Shown here piece after piece: positions 24,429 to 33,753 of a stretch of DNA of 64,000 nt. This DNA comes from Lysinibacillus sp. FSL W8-0992. Its GTDB lineage: Bacteria > Bacillota > Bacilli > Bacillales_A > Planococcaceae. The notes below the pieces were generated by a model. It saw nothing but the letters and a program-made list of their open reading frames with translations. It was not told the origin of the DNA and made no database searches. The stretch covers positions 3,534,001 to 3,598,000 of the forward strand of contig NZ_JBBOZQ010000001.1 of assembly GCF_038008685.1 (NCBI RefSeq), written 5' to 3'. Position 1 is the first letter of the stretch, and every line of letters begins with the position of its first letter. The position numbers and the translations under genes are program-made.

Positions 24429-25961
24429 TTAATTTTCCTTGTTGTCTTTTTCAGCTGTAACAATCACTCGAGAGTTCCCCATCATGAAAACGAAAATGGC
24501 TGCAATAACAATAGGAATGAGTGCAAGAAGAAACACATGTGTCACAGAGTTAGACATAGCATTCACAATAATATCAAGAATGTTTGCAGGGATATTTTCG
24601 CGTACACTAGGTTCAAAAATTTCTCTCATATCGCCAACATCAAACATTGCAGAATTTGATCCTTGCCCCATATTTTTGAAACCTTCTGTTAGCTTACTAG
24701 TAAATACATTGTTTTGAATTGTGCCAAAGATTGTAATGCCCATCGTCATACCTAGCGTACGAAGAAACGAATTTGTTGAATTTGCAGTACCGCGATAACG
24801 AGCATCTAAATTATGCTGTGAAGCTGTCGGTAATAATGAGAAAGAGAAGCCCATGCCAAAGCCTACGAGAATCATATACAGCGTAAGAAGTATTCGAGCC
24901 GTATCTGGCGTAAGTGTGCTTAGTAAAAACATACCTGCAAAATAAGATATTACTGAAATAACCATTAAGTTTCGATAGCTCATTTTCGTTAAGAAAATAC
25001 CGCCAAAAGCACTTCCTGCAACAGACCCCAACATCATTGGCATCAAAATTAGCCCTGCATTCGTAGCGGAAGCACCATATACAGCTTGCACATAAATTGG
25101 TATATATACTGTTAAAATAATAAAAGTACCACCATATAAGAACGCTAACATTTGCGAAGAGGCAAATAATCGACGTTTAAATAAGAAGAAAGGAAGTATT
25201 GGTTCTTCTGCTTTCAGCTCTACAAAAAAGAACACGATAAAGAACACAGCGAAACTGATAAATAATGAAATTATCGGCGCAGAACTCCAATCGAACTGTT
25301 TACCACCTAGCTCCAATGCGAACATAAGACTTATAACAGCGAATACAAGTGTAGCCGCTCCCCACCAATCGATTTTCTGTTTAGTAAGAACCGGGGATTC
25401 TTTATAATTTTTTATAATAAGCATTAATGAAACGATACCGATTGGCAAGTTAATATAAAAAACCCATTCCCAACCAAAATGATCTGTAATATAAGCTCCT
25501 AAAAGTGGACCTACAACACTTGCGATACCGAATACAGCACCAAGTAGCCCTACCATTTTCCCTCGTTTTTCTGGTGGAAAGATGTCAAATACAATTGTAA
25601 ATGCGATTGGCATTAGCGCACCTGCACCAATCCCTTGAATCGCGCGGAAAATGCTAAGTTGCTCAATTGTATGAGCGAAACCGCAAAGAGCCGAACCAAG
25701 TAAAAAAACACCTAAACCAAAAATAAAAAATCTTTTTCTTCCATACATATCGGATAACTTACCGAAAATAGGCATACCAGCCATTGTTGTTACCATATAA
25801 GCAGAAGTAACCCAAACAAATTTGTCCATGCCTCCAAGTTGCGATACGATTGTTCCCATTGCAGTCGCAACAATTGTATTGTCAATTGCTGACATAAAAA
25901 TGGCAAGAAGTAAACCTGCCACTACTAATTTTGTATTACTATTACTTTTCGATGCTTCCAT
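24429..25961 (-). CDS. DHA2-family MFS multidrug exporter
   Basis: 510 residues, about 14 membrane helices. AIDNTIVATAMGTI is the DHA2 motif D1 in the first helix, GKLSDMYGRKRFF is MFS motif A, IFRAIQGIGAGALMPIAF is motif B and GLLGAVFGIASVVGPLLGAYI is motif C of exporters. It is an EmrB/QacA-like drug:proton antiporter of the cytoplasmic membrane. It is divergent from a MarR gene with an operator-like repeat between them and is followed by the UvrA-like gene in the same orientation. Confidence 0.94.
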   Translation of the reverse strand: MEASKSNSNTKLVVAGLLLAIFMSAIDNTIVATAMGTIVSQLGGMDKFVWVTSAYMVTTMAGMPIFGKLSDMYGRKRFFIFGLGVFLLGSALCGFAHTIEQLSIFRAIQGIGAGALMPIAFTIVFDIFPPEKRGKMVGLLGAVFGIASVVGPLLGAYITDHFGWEWVFYINLPIGIVSLMLIIKNYKESPVLTKQKIDWWGAATLVFAVISLMFALELGGKQFDWSSAPIISLFISFAVFFIVFFFVELKAEEPILPFFLFKRRLFASSQMLAFLYGGTFIILTVYIPIYVQAVYGASATNAGLILMPMMLGSVAGSAFGGIFLTKMSYRNLMVISVISYFAGMFLLSTLTPDTARILLTLYMILVGFGMGFSFSLLPTASQHNLDARYRGTANSTNSFLRTLGMTMGITIFGTIQNNVFTSKLTEGFKNMGQGSNSAMFDVGDMREIFEPSVRENIPANILDIIVNAMSNSVTHVFLLALIPIVIAAIFVFMMGNSRVIVTAEKDNKEN

Positions 25962-26031
25962 TTAGAAACCCCTTTACAAATTATTAATACCTTCGCTAGA
26001 ATGAACACGTAAACAATTACACACTCATCAA

Positions 26032-26068
26032 ATATCTTGACCATCTAATATCTCGACCATCAAGATAT
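26032..26068. promoter_or_regulatory. Operator cluster between exporter and marR
   Basis: ATATCTTGACCATC (26032) recurs as ATATCTCGACCATC 16 bases later (26048), and TCAAGATAT (26060-26068) is their inverted partner. This gives one perfect 9-base dyad and one with a single mismatch. It overlaps the divergent promoter region and fits a MarR-type site. Confidence 0.65.
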
Positions 26069-26094
26069 TAATAGTCTAAAAGGAGGCTTATCTT

Positions 26095-26601
26095 TTGTCA
26101 AGCAATCAAGAAAATCAAATGACTGATCCACGTGAACATTTCACTTCACTTATGCGCGGGCTAGGAACTCGCACAATATTACACCAGCAAAATGTGGCCG
26201 CATCTCTTGGGCTATACAATAATGATTTTATTTCTTTGGATATTTTGCGTGAAACTGGTCCAATTACTGCCGGAGAGCTTTCAAAAAAAACGGGCCTTGC
26301 TACAGGTAGTATTACAGCATTAGTTGATCGCCTTGAAAAAATCGGTTATGTGCGTAGAGAAAATGACCCTAATGATCGTCGCAGGGTCATTATAGTCCCA
26401 GAATATGAATCGAAAGAAGAAATCCGTCATACGTATGAGTCGCTTCACCAAGCCATGCTTCAACTAGCTTCATCCTACAAGCAAGAAGAGCTTGCTCTCA
26501 TTTCACAGTTTTTACAAAACGCAAGTACAGTACTAGAAGAGCAAATACAACTTCTCAGTTCTTCTACACAAAGCAAATCTTCAACAAAAACGATACGTTA
26601 A
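26095..26601 (+). CDS. MarR-family transcriptional regulator
   Basis: 168 residues with a MarR winged helix: LDILRETGPITAGELSKKTG, then recognition segment GSITALVDRLEKIGYV and wing RENDPNDRRRVIIV. It probably represses the divergent DHA2-uvrA-like operon until a drug binds. The start is a TTG at 26095, eight bases after GGAGG. A terminator follows. Confidence 0.92.
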   Translation: MSSNQENQMTDPREHFTSLMRGLGTRTILHQQNVAASLGLYNNDFISLDILRETGPITAGELSKKTGLATGSITALVDRLEKIGYVRRENDPNDRRRVIIVPEYESKEEIRHTYESLHQAMLQLASSYKQEELALISQFLQNASTVLEEQIQLLSSSTQSKSSTKTIR

Positions 26602-26610
26602 AACTAAAAC

Positions 26611-26658
26611 AGGACGATATGCCGATTGTGAAATAATTGTGGTTATCGTCCTTTTTTC
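26611..26658 (+). terminator. Terminator after marR
   Basis: AGGACGATA (26611-26619) pairs with TATCGTCCT (26644-26652), then TTTTTC. The loop is 24 bases with some internal pairing. Confidence 0.75.
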
Positions 26659-27135
26659 TTTACTAAACCCTCCTTCGGCAACCTCACTCCTTTTAAAAGG
26701 AACAGTGGAAGAACAATTCCATGTTATTAGTATCCGCATTATGATGAATGTATAATGTACGCCATCCCTATAACACGGTCACATTTTTTGTATAGCTTGT
26801 CACTCCCCTCCCAGTTTCATGACAGACATTCAATGTAATTTTATCTGAATGTTTTTACATATTCAGTGGAATGACTAAAAATGATACGTGCAAGTCAATA
26901 TAACTAAATATTCAACGGATGCCACCGTCAAACCATCATAGACGGCATGCTCCTTTATCTTAAAAGGGAAACCTTAAATGGTTAAGAGCGTTCCTTCCTA
27001 CGTGACTACTTTTGACCAGCCTTGACATAGAAAAATAGGAATGTTAATGTGAGTCATTGTTCAACGCAGCTTCAGTACAACGGACACTTCACTTGCTACG
27101 AACATAGTCAAATTCCCCTCATTGGAGGTTTTTTA
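26659..27135. other. Intergenic region upstream of the yibE/F pair
   Basis: About 480 bases. It contains a hairpin ATGCC-ACC-GTC/GACGGCAT near 26919-26949 but no coding ORF, RNA gene or recognisable riboswitch. The ORF that seems to extend the YibE-like protein into this region lacks a ribosome binding site. Confidence 0.45.
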
Positions 27136-28257
27136 TTGTTTACTACTATTTCTCATAAAAAACGGATTTTATTCTATATCCTATTAGCGTTGTGCTTTGT
27201 GGCTTCCGTTTTATTTGTTTCTCACAATGAATCCTTTTATGAGCGGCCAATTGCGGAAGTGATAAAAACAGAGTTGGAAGATTCAACACCTATATCAGAT
27301 ATGTATAGTAATGATGATCAATTATTTACGCAGCAAATAACTGCATTAGTGAAAAATGGAGAAGCCAAAGGTCAACTTATTCATTTAACAAATGAGTATT
27401 CTTCCTCTGGCGCTTTTGATCACGAATACAAGGTCGGAAACAAACTTTTTGTTTCTATAAAGGCAGACAACGCTCAAAAAGGGCAATTATCAGGTTTGAT
27501 TTTAGACGCAAAGCGCGATCAATACGTATTAATCGTTGCGTGGATTTTTATTTTCGCCTTATTAATTGTTGGCAAAAGACAGGGGCTATTTTCAATAATC
27601 AGTTTGATCGTTAATGCACTTTTATTATCATTTGCATTGGATTTATATGTAAAGCACGCTAACGTCAGCTTGTTATTCGTTAGCGGTGTATGTGTTCTGC
27701 TATTTACCGGTGTTTCATTGATACTCATAAATGGATTAAATGAAAAAACCTATGCGGCAATGCTGGCAACACTTTTAGGAACGTTCATTTCATTACTTAT
27801 TAGCTTTTTCGTATTGTGGATTACATCTGAAAATGGCCTTCGATACGAGGAAATGCAATTTCTAACGCGTCCTTATCGCATGGTTTTTATGGCTGGTTTA
27901 TTTATCGGGGCATTAGGGGCTGTAATGGATGTTTCAATTACTATGGCTTCTTCCATGTTTGCTTTGTATGAACAAGATCCATCCATTTCTGACAAAGCTT
28001 TAAAAGTTTCAGGGCTTGATATTGGGAAAGATGTGATGGGCACAATTACGAGTATTTTGTTTTTTGTGTATATATGCGGTTCCATTCCTATGCTTATTTT
28101 ATATTTAAAAAATTCGTCTACGCTAGGGCTAACACTTTCCATGAATCTTTCATTAGAATTAGCTCGTGCTCTAGCAGGTGGTATTGGCGTTGTCTTAACA
28201 ATCCCTATCAGTCTTTATACTTCTATTTTTTTCATTAAACGAAAGAGGGTAAATTGA
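27136..28257 (+). CDS. YibE/F-family membrane protein, first of pair
   Basis: About 373 residues: one N-terminal helix (FYILLALCFVASVLFV), an extracytoplasmic domain of about 110 residues, then seven or so membrane helices with GALGAVMDVSITMASSMFAL and SGLDIGKDVMGTITSILFF, the YibE/F signature. The family's transport substrate is unknown. The start is a TTG at 27136, seven bases after GGAGG; the longer ORF upstream is not supported. The next gene starts after one base, so the two are co-translated. Confidence 0.88.
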   Translation: MFTTISHKKRILFYILLALCFVASVLFVSHNESFYERPIAEVIKTELEDSTPISDMYSNDDQLFTQQITALVKNGEAKGQLIHLTNEYSSSGAFDHEYKVGNKLFVSIKADNAQKGQLSGLILDAKRDQYVLIVAWIFIFALLIVGKRQGLFSIISLIVNALLLSFALDLYVKHANVSLLFVSGVCVLLFTGVSLILINGLNEKTYAAMLATLLGTFISLLISFFVLWITSENGLRYEEMQFLTRPYRMVFMAGLFIGALGAVMDVSITMASSMFALYEQDPSISDKALKVSGLDIGKDVMGTITSILFFVYICGSIPMLILYLKNSSTLGLTLSMNLSLELARALAGGIGVVLTIPISLYTSIFFIKRKRVN

Positions 28258-28258
28258 T

Positions 28259-29053
28259 ATGAATGTATTAGTGTGGCTAGCAGCTATTTTATTTATATTA
28301 ATGATTGTTATTGGTGGAAAAAAAGGGGTACGCTCTTTTCTTTCTCTATTTTTAAATTTTGGGGTGCTCTTTGTAACGATTTTTTTAATGACTAATCCTA
28401 AAAACAGCCCCATCGTATTAACATTTATTGCCTGCACAATCATTAGTTGGATTAGCCTATTTTATATTAATGAAAAGAATAGCAAAACAATCACCGCATT
28501 TATTTCGACGATGATTACCATTGTCATACTTCTCTTTTTTATTGTGGTTGTCACAGGGAAGTCTATGATTCAAGGGTTTGGAGAAGAATCTACAGAGGAA
28601 ATTAGTATCTTTTCACTTTATATTGGTGTTAACTTTGTTCAAATTGGCGCTTCTGTAATTATTATGAGTACAATTGGAGCCATTTTAGACGTCGCCATTT
28701 CCATCGCTTCGTCCATGCATGAAATTTTTCACCACAACCCTCTCATTAGCAGAAAAAAATTGTTCACATCAGGCTTAAGCATTGGGAAAGATATTTTAGG
28801 AACGGATACAAATACGCTATTTTTCGCTTTTTTCGGTGGCTATTTAGGACTTTTAATATGGTTTAAAGATTTAAACTACTCGATTGGCGAAATCATCAAC
28901 TCTAAAGTGTTCAGCACTGAGCTCATCACAATTTTTTGTGCGGGAATCGGCATAGCTGCCATTATCCCCATCGCATCTTCTGTTAATGCCTATTATTTAG
29001 TCAAAACTCGGGAAAAAGTACGTGCACAAGAAAGTGCCAGTCACTCAAAGTGA
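28259..29053 (+). CDS. YibE/F-family membrane protein, second of pair
   Basis: 264 residues, about seven membrane helices, with STIGAILDVAISIASSMHEI and SGLSIGKDILGTDTNTLFFA, the same signature as the first protein but without the extracytoplasmic domain. The repeated core suggests gene duplication and a hetero-oligomeric membrane complex. Its last codons and stop lie in the terminator. Confidence 0.88.
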   Translation: MNVLVWLAAILFILMIVIGGKKGVRSFLSLFLNFGVLFVTIFLMTNPKNSPIVLTFIACTIISWISLFYINEKNSKTITAFISTMITIVILLFFIVVVTGKSMIQGFGEESTEEISIFSLYIGVNFVQIGASVIIMSTIGAILDVAISIASSMHEIFHHNPLISRKKLFTSGLSIGKDILGTDTNTLFFAFFGGYLGLLIWFKDLNYSIGEIINSKVFSTELITIFCAGIGIAAIIPIASSVNAYYLVKTREKVRAQESASHSK

Positions 29054-29069
29054 CTGGCACTATTTTTTC
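29033..29069 (+). terminator. Terminator overlapping the YibE/F stop
   Basis: Perfect 13-bp stem AGTGCCAGTCACT/AGTGACTGGCACT (29033-29045 and 29049-29061), then ATTTTTT. The stop codon is inside the stem. The arms resemble the AGTGCCTGACACT core of the 22-bp repeats found at 37.8-38.4 kb and 50.8-51.0 kb. Confidence 0.93.
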
Positions 29070-29160
29070 TGAAATTTTCATGTCGTTGTTTTATGATACT
29101 AAGAGCAAACTAACTAATGCTTTTGGATTATTGGACTCGTAGTTTCCCTCTCCTTGTATA

Positions 29161-29949
29161 TTAATCTTTATGATATTTCTTTTCTGAAATCCAATAGTGC
29201 GAAATCGTTACGGTTAAAGAAATCCATATGAAAGTAATTAACATATTGCCGTATAAATGCGAATCGACTGAACCCGTTATTAATACCATCATTGCATGTT
29301 GACTCATTCCTGCAGGATTTAATAAATCAATTATTGGATGTACGCCACTAATTATTTTAAAAATAAACAAGCAAACGATACTAATTAAAGCGATAACGCC
29401 CTGTCCATTAAAAATAGTGCTCACCATCGAAGTAAAAGAAATCATAAAAAGAACCCATAATTGATAAAAAACAATGGCTAGTATCATATCAAGAAATGAA
29501 ATATTATTAAACAAAAAATTTACATAAACGTAAGATACAACATATCCAAATGTCACACTAATAGCTACAACTGAGAAATTAGAAAAAAGCTTTCCACCGA
29601 TGTATGAACCTACTTTTACAGGTCTTGTTAGAATAAAATCAAGCATCCCATTTGCTTTATCTGACTGAATGATGCCCATCATAGAAATGACAACAATCAT
29701 AATGCCCAACTGATCGAATTGCGAACCAAGAGTTGCGGCCATTACCTGCGCTCCATCCTGCTGAATCATTAAAGGGTCAATCGTAATGCCTTGATTTCCT
29801 CCAAGCGAGGCTAAAATTGATGGTAAATAGTATGTAACAACCGGTTGCGTTGCGCCTAAAAACATAAAAGCAAGAGGTAACCAAATAACTTTAAAGTCAC
29901 GAAACATTTGTACATATTCTTTTTTAGTTAAAATAGAAAAAGGCGTCAT
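29161..29949 (-). CDS. ABC-2 type transporter permease (YxlG-like)
   Basis: 262 residues with six hydrophobic segments typical of ABC-2 permeases, e.g. GMLDFILTRPVKVGSYIGGKL in the coupling region. It overlaps the ATP-binding gene by an ATGA. With the PLDc_N protein and the ATPase upstream this has the same three-gene order as yxlE-yxlF-yxlG of B. subtilis. Substrate unknown; probably an exporter responding to cell-envelope stress. Confidence 0.87.
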   Translation of the reverse strand: MTPFSILTKKEYVQMFRDFKVIWLPLAFMFLGATQPVVTYYLPSILASLGGNQGITIDPLMIQQDGAQVMAATLGSQFDQLGIMIVVISMMGIIQSDKANGMLDFILTRPVKVGSYIGGKLFSNFSVVAISVTFGYVVSYVYVNFLFNNISFLDMILAIVFYQLWVLFMISFTSMVSTIFNGQGVIALISIVCLFIFKIISGVHPIIDLLNPAGMSQHAMMVLITGSVDSHLYGNMLITFIWISLTVTISHYWISEKKYHKD

Positions 29950-30854
29950 ACACTCACCACCAGTTTTAAAAAGATTTCTTCTAACGTCTCACTGCTTCCA
30001 ACTTCAAATCGAACAATATCAATCTTGTTTTCCAGCGCATCACGGAGTAACATATCTTTATTTTTCTGAACATTTTCAAGGGTAACTTTCATTCTTTTTC
30101 CGATTACTTCTACATTTTTCACATATGGAAGCTTTTCAACTAATTGCACCCAAAGCATGTTTTCAGATGCTATTTCAAGATGAACAACCGATTCATTGTT
30201 GTGCGTTAATAATTTATCTAATGTCGTATCTTCAATTTTCTTTCCTTGTTTCATGATAACAAATCGTTCACAGATTTCTTCTGCATCACCTAAAATGTGA
30301 GTTGATAATAAAATAGTCGTTTCATGTTTAATTTCTTGAATTAAATTTAAAACCTCTCTCCTACCTATTGGATCTAATGCCGAAACAGGCTCATCCATGA
30401 CAATAAAAGATGGCTTATGTAAAAGCGTTTGGGCAATGCCTAATCTCTGCTTCATTCCCCCAGAAAATGTTTGGACTTTCTCATTTTGTTCGTTATATAA
30501 TCCAACTTTTTTTAATATTGCTGGTACTTCCTCAATAAGTTTTTCTTTTGCTATACCTGATAACTGTCCCATAAAGAAGAGTGTTTCTTTGGCTGTCATC
30601 CAATGGAAAAAGTCAGGGTATTGTGGAAGATAACCTATTTCTTTTTTCATATTTGAAATTTTTTTCCCATTTAGAAGTACTTCGCCTTTATCTGCATATA
30701 AGATGTCTGCAATGATTTTAATTAACGTAGACTTTCCAGCGCCGTTTGGCCCTATGAGTCCCACACACTGACCAGTTTCAACTTCCATAGTAAAGTTATT
30801 GACTGCTGTCTTTGTTTTAAAGTTTTTTGTGACATCTTTAATTTCTAACTTCAT
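29946..30854 (-). CDS. ABC transporter ATP-binding protein (YxlF-like)
   Basis: About 302 residues: Walker A GPNGAGKST (35-43), signature FSGGMKQRLGIA, Walker B FIVMDEPVSALDP, switch LLSTHILGD, and a C-terminal extension of about 90 residues as in DrrA/YxlF-type exporters. ATG 30854 follows GGAGAAAAAACTT and overlaps the end of the PLDc_N gene, so translation is coupled. Energises the ABC-2 permease downstream. Confidence 0.95.
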   Translation of the reverse strand: MKLEIKDVTKNFKTKTAVNNFTMEVETGQCVGLIGPNGAGKSTLIKIIADILYADKGEVLLNGKKISNMKKEIGYLPQYPDFFHWMTAKETLFFMGQLSGIAKEKLIEEVPAILKKVGLYNEQNEKVQTFSGGMKQRLGIAQTLLHKPSFIVMDEPVSALDPIGRREVLNLIQEIKHETTILLSTHILGDAEEICERFVIMKQGKKIEDTTLDKLLTHNNESVVHLEIASENMLWVQLVEKLPYVKNVEVIGKRMKVTLENVQKNKDMLLRDALENKIDIVRFEVGSSETLEEIFLKLVVSV

Positions 30855-31089
30855 AAGTTTTTTCTCCTTTTCGTCCAATAGTGAAATATAAAATGGGTCC
30901 AATGGTATTAAAAAATAAGATAACTATTGTCCATAAAAGAACATTTGCCCTTGTCTTACGGTGCCGATACAAATCAAACAGTGCAATTAGAATAAGAATG
31001 AGTCCAACCACCATAAACGGTAATGCAATCTGTAGTACTGCCAACCAATCGATATCCTTCAATTCATTTAACCCATAGTGAAGTTTCAT
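30838..31089 (-). CDS. PLDc_N-domain membrane protein (YxlE-like)
   Basis: 83 residues, two membrane helices, the second carrying WTIVILFFNTIGPILYFTIG followed by RKG, the phospholipase-D N-terminal-like membrane domain. In B. subtilis the similar YxlE is linked to SigY control and sits before YxlF and YxlG. No sigY gene is seen here; the local regulator is the divergent GntR-type gene. Confidence 0.85.
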   Translation of the reverse strand: MKLHYGLNELKDIDWLAVLQIALPFMVVGLILILIALFDLYRHRKTRANVLLWTIVILFFNTIGPILYFTIGRKGEKTYEVRN

Positions 31090-31113
31090 TAAAAATTCTC
31101 CTTTTCATTTACA

Positions 31114-31135
31114 TTATCATTACTGATAATGATAA
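31114..31135. promoter_or_regulatory. Palindromic operator upstream of the ABC genes
   Basis: Perfect 9-base arms TTATCATTA and TAATGATAA around CTGA, just upstream of the PLDc_N ribosome binding site. A related ATTATC/GATAAT site lies at about 31197-31214, nearer the gntR gene. Probably bound by the divergent GntR regulator. Confidence 0.65.
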
Positions 31136-31323
31136 CAATAACACACATTTTTTGGAATTGCATCTTTTTATTGCATTCATTTTATGTTACCATTCATTAT
31201 TATCTATAATGATAATATTATCAAAAAGAATAATTTATTTACCCTAACACATGTTTAACTACATTTTTCTTCAAAAAAAAAACGAAATCCAAGCAAGGGA
31301 TATTATTTTTATAGGGGGTTACG

Positions 31324-31704
31324 ATGTTACAAATGAAGATAGATACGAATAGCCAATTGCAAATTTATAAACAAGTCGTAAATCAAATTATTGAACTCAT
31401 TGCAAAAGGCCAAATTCAACACAATGATAGTCTTCCTTCTGTTCGAAATATGGCGAAAGATATAGGAATAAACATACATACAGTTTCAAAAAGCTATCAT
31501 GAACTTGAGAAAAAAGGGATTATAAAGATGGAGAATCGAGTAAAAGCAAAAGTTATCGCTAGCTCAAATCAGGTAATAGAAGAATCTAAACTACACAATT
31601 TTGAACTTTCTATAAAAAACGTTATGATGGAAGCTTATGTAATGGGATTTAATAAGAAAAAAATTAGTCAATCTATCACAAAAATTTTAGATGAATTGGA
31701 TTAA
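31324..31704 (+). CDS. GntR-family regulator, YtrA type
   Basis: 126 residues: N-terminal winged helix (LQIYKQVVNQIIELIAKGQI, SVRNMAKDIGINIHTVSKSYHELEKKGII) followed by only a short helical tail, the YtrA subfamily pattern that usually controls ABC-transporter operons. It is divergent from the YxlEFG-like genes with palindromes between them. TAGGGGGTTACG precedes the start. Confidence 0.9.
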   Translation: MLQMKIDTNSQLQIYKQVVNQIIELIAKGQIQHNDSLPSVRNMAKDIGINIHTVSKSYHELEKKGIIKMENRVKAKVIASSNQVIEESKLHNFELSIKNVMMEAYVMGFNKKKISQSITKILDELD

Positions 31705-31903
31705 ATAATTGTATTGCATTTCTTCTCTTACAAGTTTTTTAATATTTGCAAATATGTATGCACAAGGTCCTCTACACGAAAACTCAATATCTGTTTCTTT
31801 TTTTCTGCATTCATGTCATTATGAACGAATGATTATATGTATTTAAAACATACATCTAAATAATAATGATAAATCCAACTACAACTTAAAGGAGAAAAAT
31901 ACA

Positions 31904-32521
31904 ATGAAACATATAATATTTGATTTTGATGGAACACTTGCAGATTCCACAGCAGTTCTCGCCTCTGTATGGAACATAATCGCCAAAAAATATGAATTTA
32001 AGGAAGTACAGTTAGAGGATATTGATTCGCTAAAAAAAATATCAATTACTGAACGAAGTAAATTATTTAACTTCCCCCTACACAAGCTACCTATTATACT
32101 TCCTCAATTTTACCGATTATATCAACAGTCATTAAAAGAAGTTCATCTATTTCATGGTATGAAAGATGTTTTAAAGGAAATTGAAAGCAACGGTTATACA
32201 ATCGCGATTATCTCCTCTAATTCAAAAGACAATATTTTGGAATTTTTAAACATGAATGGCATTGACCAAGTCTCCGAAGTACTGTGCTCTAGCCGTATTT
32301 TTGGAAAGGATAAAGTAATTAAAAAATATTTAAAAGAATCGAACATCAAAAGATCAGACGTGTTATATGTTGGTGATGAGCAACGTGATATCATCGCATG
32401 CAAAAAAGTTGGTATTCCAATTATTTGGGTTAATTGGGGATATGACGCAATAGAGGTTATTCAATCCGAAGAGCCTGATTACAAAGTATTTTCTCCAGCA
32501 GAAATATTAAATATCATTTGA
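31904..32521 (+). CDS. HAD-family hydrolase (phosphoglycolate phosphatase-like)
   Basis: 205 residues with HAD motif I FDFDGTLADS (6-15), motif II IISSNS, the motif III lysine in FGKDKVIKKY and motif IV YVGDEQRDI. The helical cap is of the small C1 type. It is a soluble phosphatase of unknown substrate. AAAGGAG precedes the ATG. It is separated from gntR by 200 bases and appears to be a single-gene unit. Confidence 0.9.
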   Translation: MKHIIFDFDGTLADSTAVLASVWNIIAKKYEFKEVQLEDIDSLKKISITERSKLFNFPLHKLPIILPQFYRLYQQSLKEVHLFHGMKDVLKEIESNGYTIAIISSNSKDNILEFLNMNGIDQVSEVLCSSRIFGKDKVIKKYLKESNIKRSDVLYVGDEQRDIIACKKVGIPIIWVNWGYDAIEVIQSEEPDYKVFSPAEILNII

Positions 32522-32707
32522 AGCAAGTAACAAATTTCAGATATCCTTGCACTCGCAAAAAAGACACCTCTTCAAAAGTGTCTACATACTTTTTTCATTT
32601 AATTTTGTTATTTCCGCTACGGGCTAGCGTTTTCCGCTCAGCATATGGTACGTTGCAATTTGTTTGCGTAAAGGAGTCGCCGTCCTCTACTCCAATAACT
32701 AAATAAC

Positions 32708-32743
32708 AGGCAGCAAGATTAAATTTCTTGATGCCTGCTGTCG
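32708..32743. terminator. Hairpin after the VanW gene
   Basis: CAGGCAGCAAGA pairs with TCTTGATGCCTG with one mismatch around TTAAATT. It lies about 30 bases past the VanW stop on the minus strand. The T tail is weak, so confidence is moderate. Confidence 0.5.
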
Positions 32744-32769
32744 TCAAAGCTACCCACGTGATTAGCTTT

Positions 32770-33753
32770 CTATTGAGTTGTAAGCTTTTTTAAAACCGCT
32801 TGGTATTTTTCTGATGTTCGCACTTCTACTGTTAAAAAATCTTTTCCATAGGTCGCCTTTATCAAAAATGGTACATCACTCGTGTTTTGAAACCTAAAAT
32901 CTAATCCACCGTACGACACCGTTGCATCTCTACCCTTTGGGACGTAGCCAACATCTAATGAATGATGATGTCGCTCGACGAATTTTATAGGTAATTGATC
33001 GACTGCATTAAACAACGTTGAGGAAGTTTGGCATATCCCCCCACCGATGCCCATGACAAGTTTTTTATTAATAATTTCAGGTGCAGGCTGATAACCGTTT
33101 TCTTCATCTCTAGGTCCAACAACAGTATTAAAAGAAAAAGTATCCCCGCTCCCAACAATAACATTATTGATGGCCTTTGCTGAAAGTTCAATATTTTTGT
33201 TTCTTCCTGCATCTGATGAATTAAAGTATGTTGTATAAGAGGCCACAACAACATCCTCTAAATACGGTATGTCTTCAAGATAATAGCCACTTTCTGTAAT
33301 ATACAATGGCATTTCTACCTTGCCCCCCGTTGCAGATGCAGCTAGCACCCTTTCAACCAATTCACTTTCTTTTAAAATCATCAATGGACTGCCTTTAATA
33401 ATCCCACCATTATCATCCAATTTGTCGAGTACCATTCGCTTATCTAAACCAACTACTGTATCTGTTCCTCTTGCTAACTGCTGTGCAAATTGTTCAATTT
33501 TCTTTTTATACGATTCAGGGTCTGTTTCATAGCCTAGTTCCTGTGGTGATATGATGTGGATGATTTCCAAAGATTGCGGATCAACAATTTCAACCACGAC
33601 AGGTCCAGCTTCCCGCTCCTTGTCCTCCGTGTACGTCACTGGCTGCTTTACATCGTCAGTTTCAATTTGTTCGTTCTCTAATTTTTCTTGACAACCAGCC
33701 AAAGCAATAGTACATCCTAAACAAAGTACAGCCATCCATCTCTTCAAGTTCAA
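32770..33753 (-). CDS. VanW-family lipoprotein
   Basis: 327 residues with a lipoprotein signal peptide (lipobox LAGC, Cys21), a YoaR-like N-terminal half and a C-terminal VanW domain with FSFNTVVGPR, GIGGGICQTSSTLFNA and HHHSLDVGYV. VanW proteins occur near vancomycin-resistance and peptidoglycan genes but have no proven activity. The start is a TTG at 33753 after GAGGTAGG. It is divergent from the MalT/LuxR-type gene. Confidence 0.9.
   Translation of the reverse strand: MNLKRWMAVLCLGCTIALAGCQEKLENEQIETDDVKQPVTYTEDKEREAGPVVVEIVDPQSLEIIHIISPQELGYETDPESYKKKIEQFAQQLARGTDTVVGLDKRMVLDKLDDNGGIIKGSPLMILKESELVERVLAASATGGKVEMPLYITESGYYLEDIPYLEDVVVASYTTYFNSSDAGRNKNIELSAKAINNVIVGSGDTFSFNTVVGPRDEENGYQPAPEIINKKLVMGIGGGICQTSSTLFNAVDQLPIKFVERHHHSLDVGYVPKGRDATVSYGGLDFRFQNTSDVPFLIKATYGKDFLTVEVRTSEKYQAVLKKLTTQ

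Noticed and set aside
32580-32700. Possible further copy of the dispersed repeat (TTCCGCTACGGGC, TTTTCCGCT)
   Set aside because: It shares short GC-rich words with the 193-bp core but lacks the 22-mers and any alignable inverted repeat.
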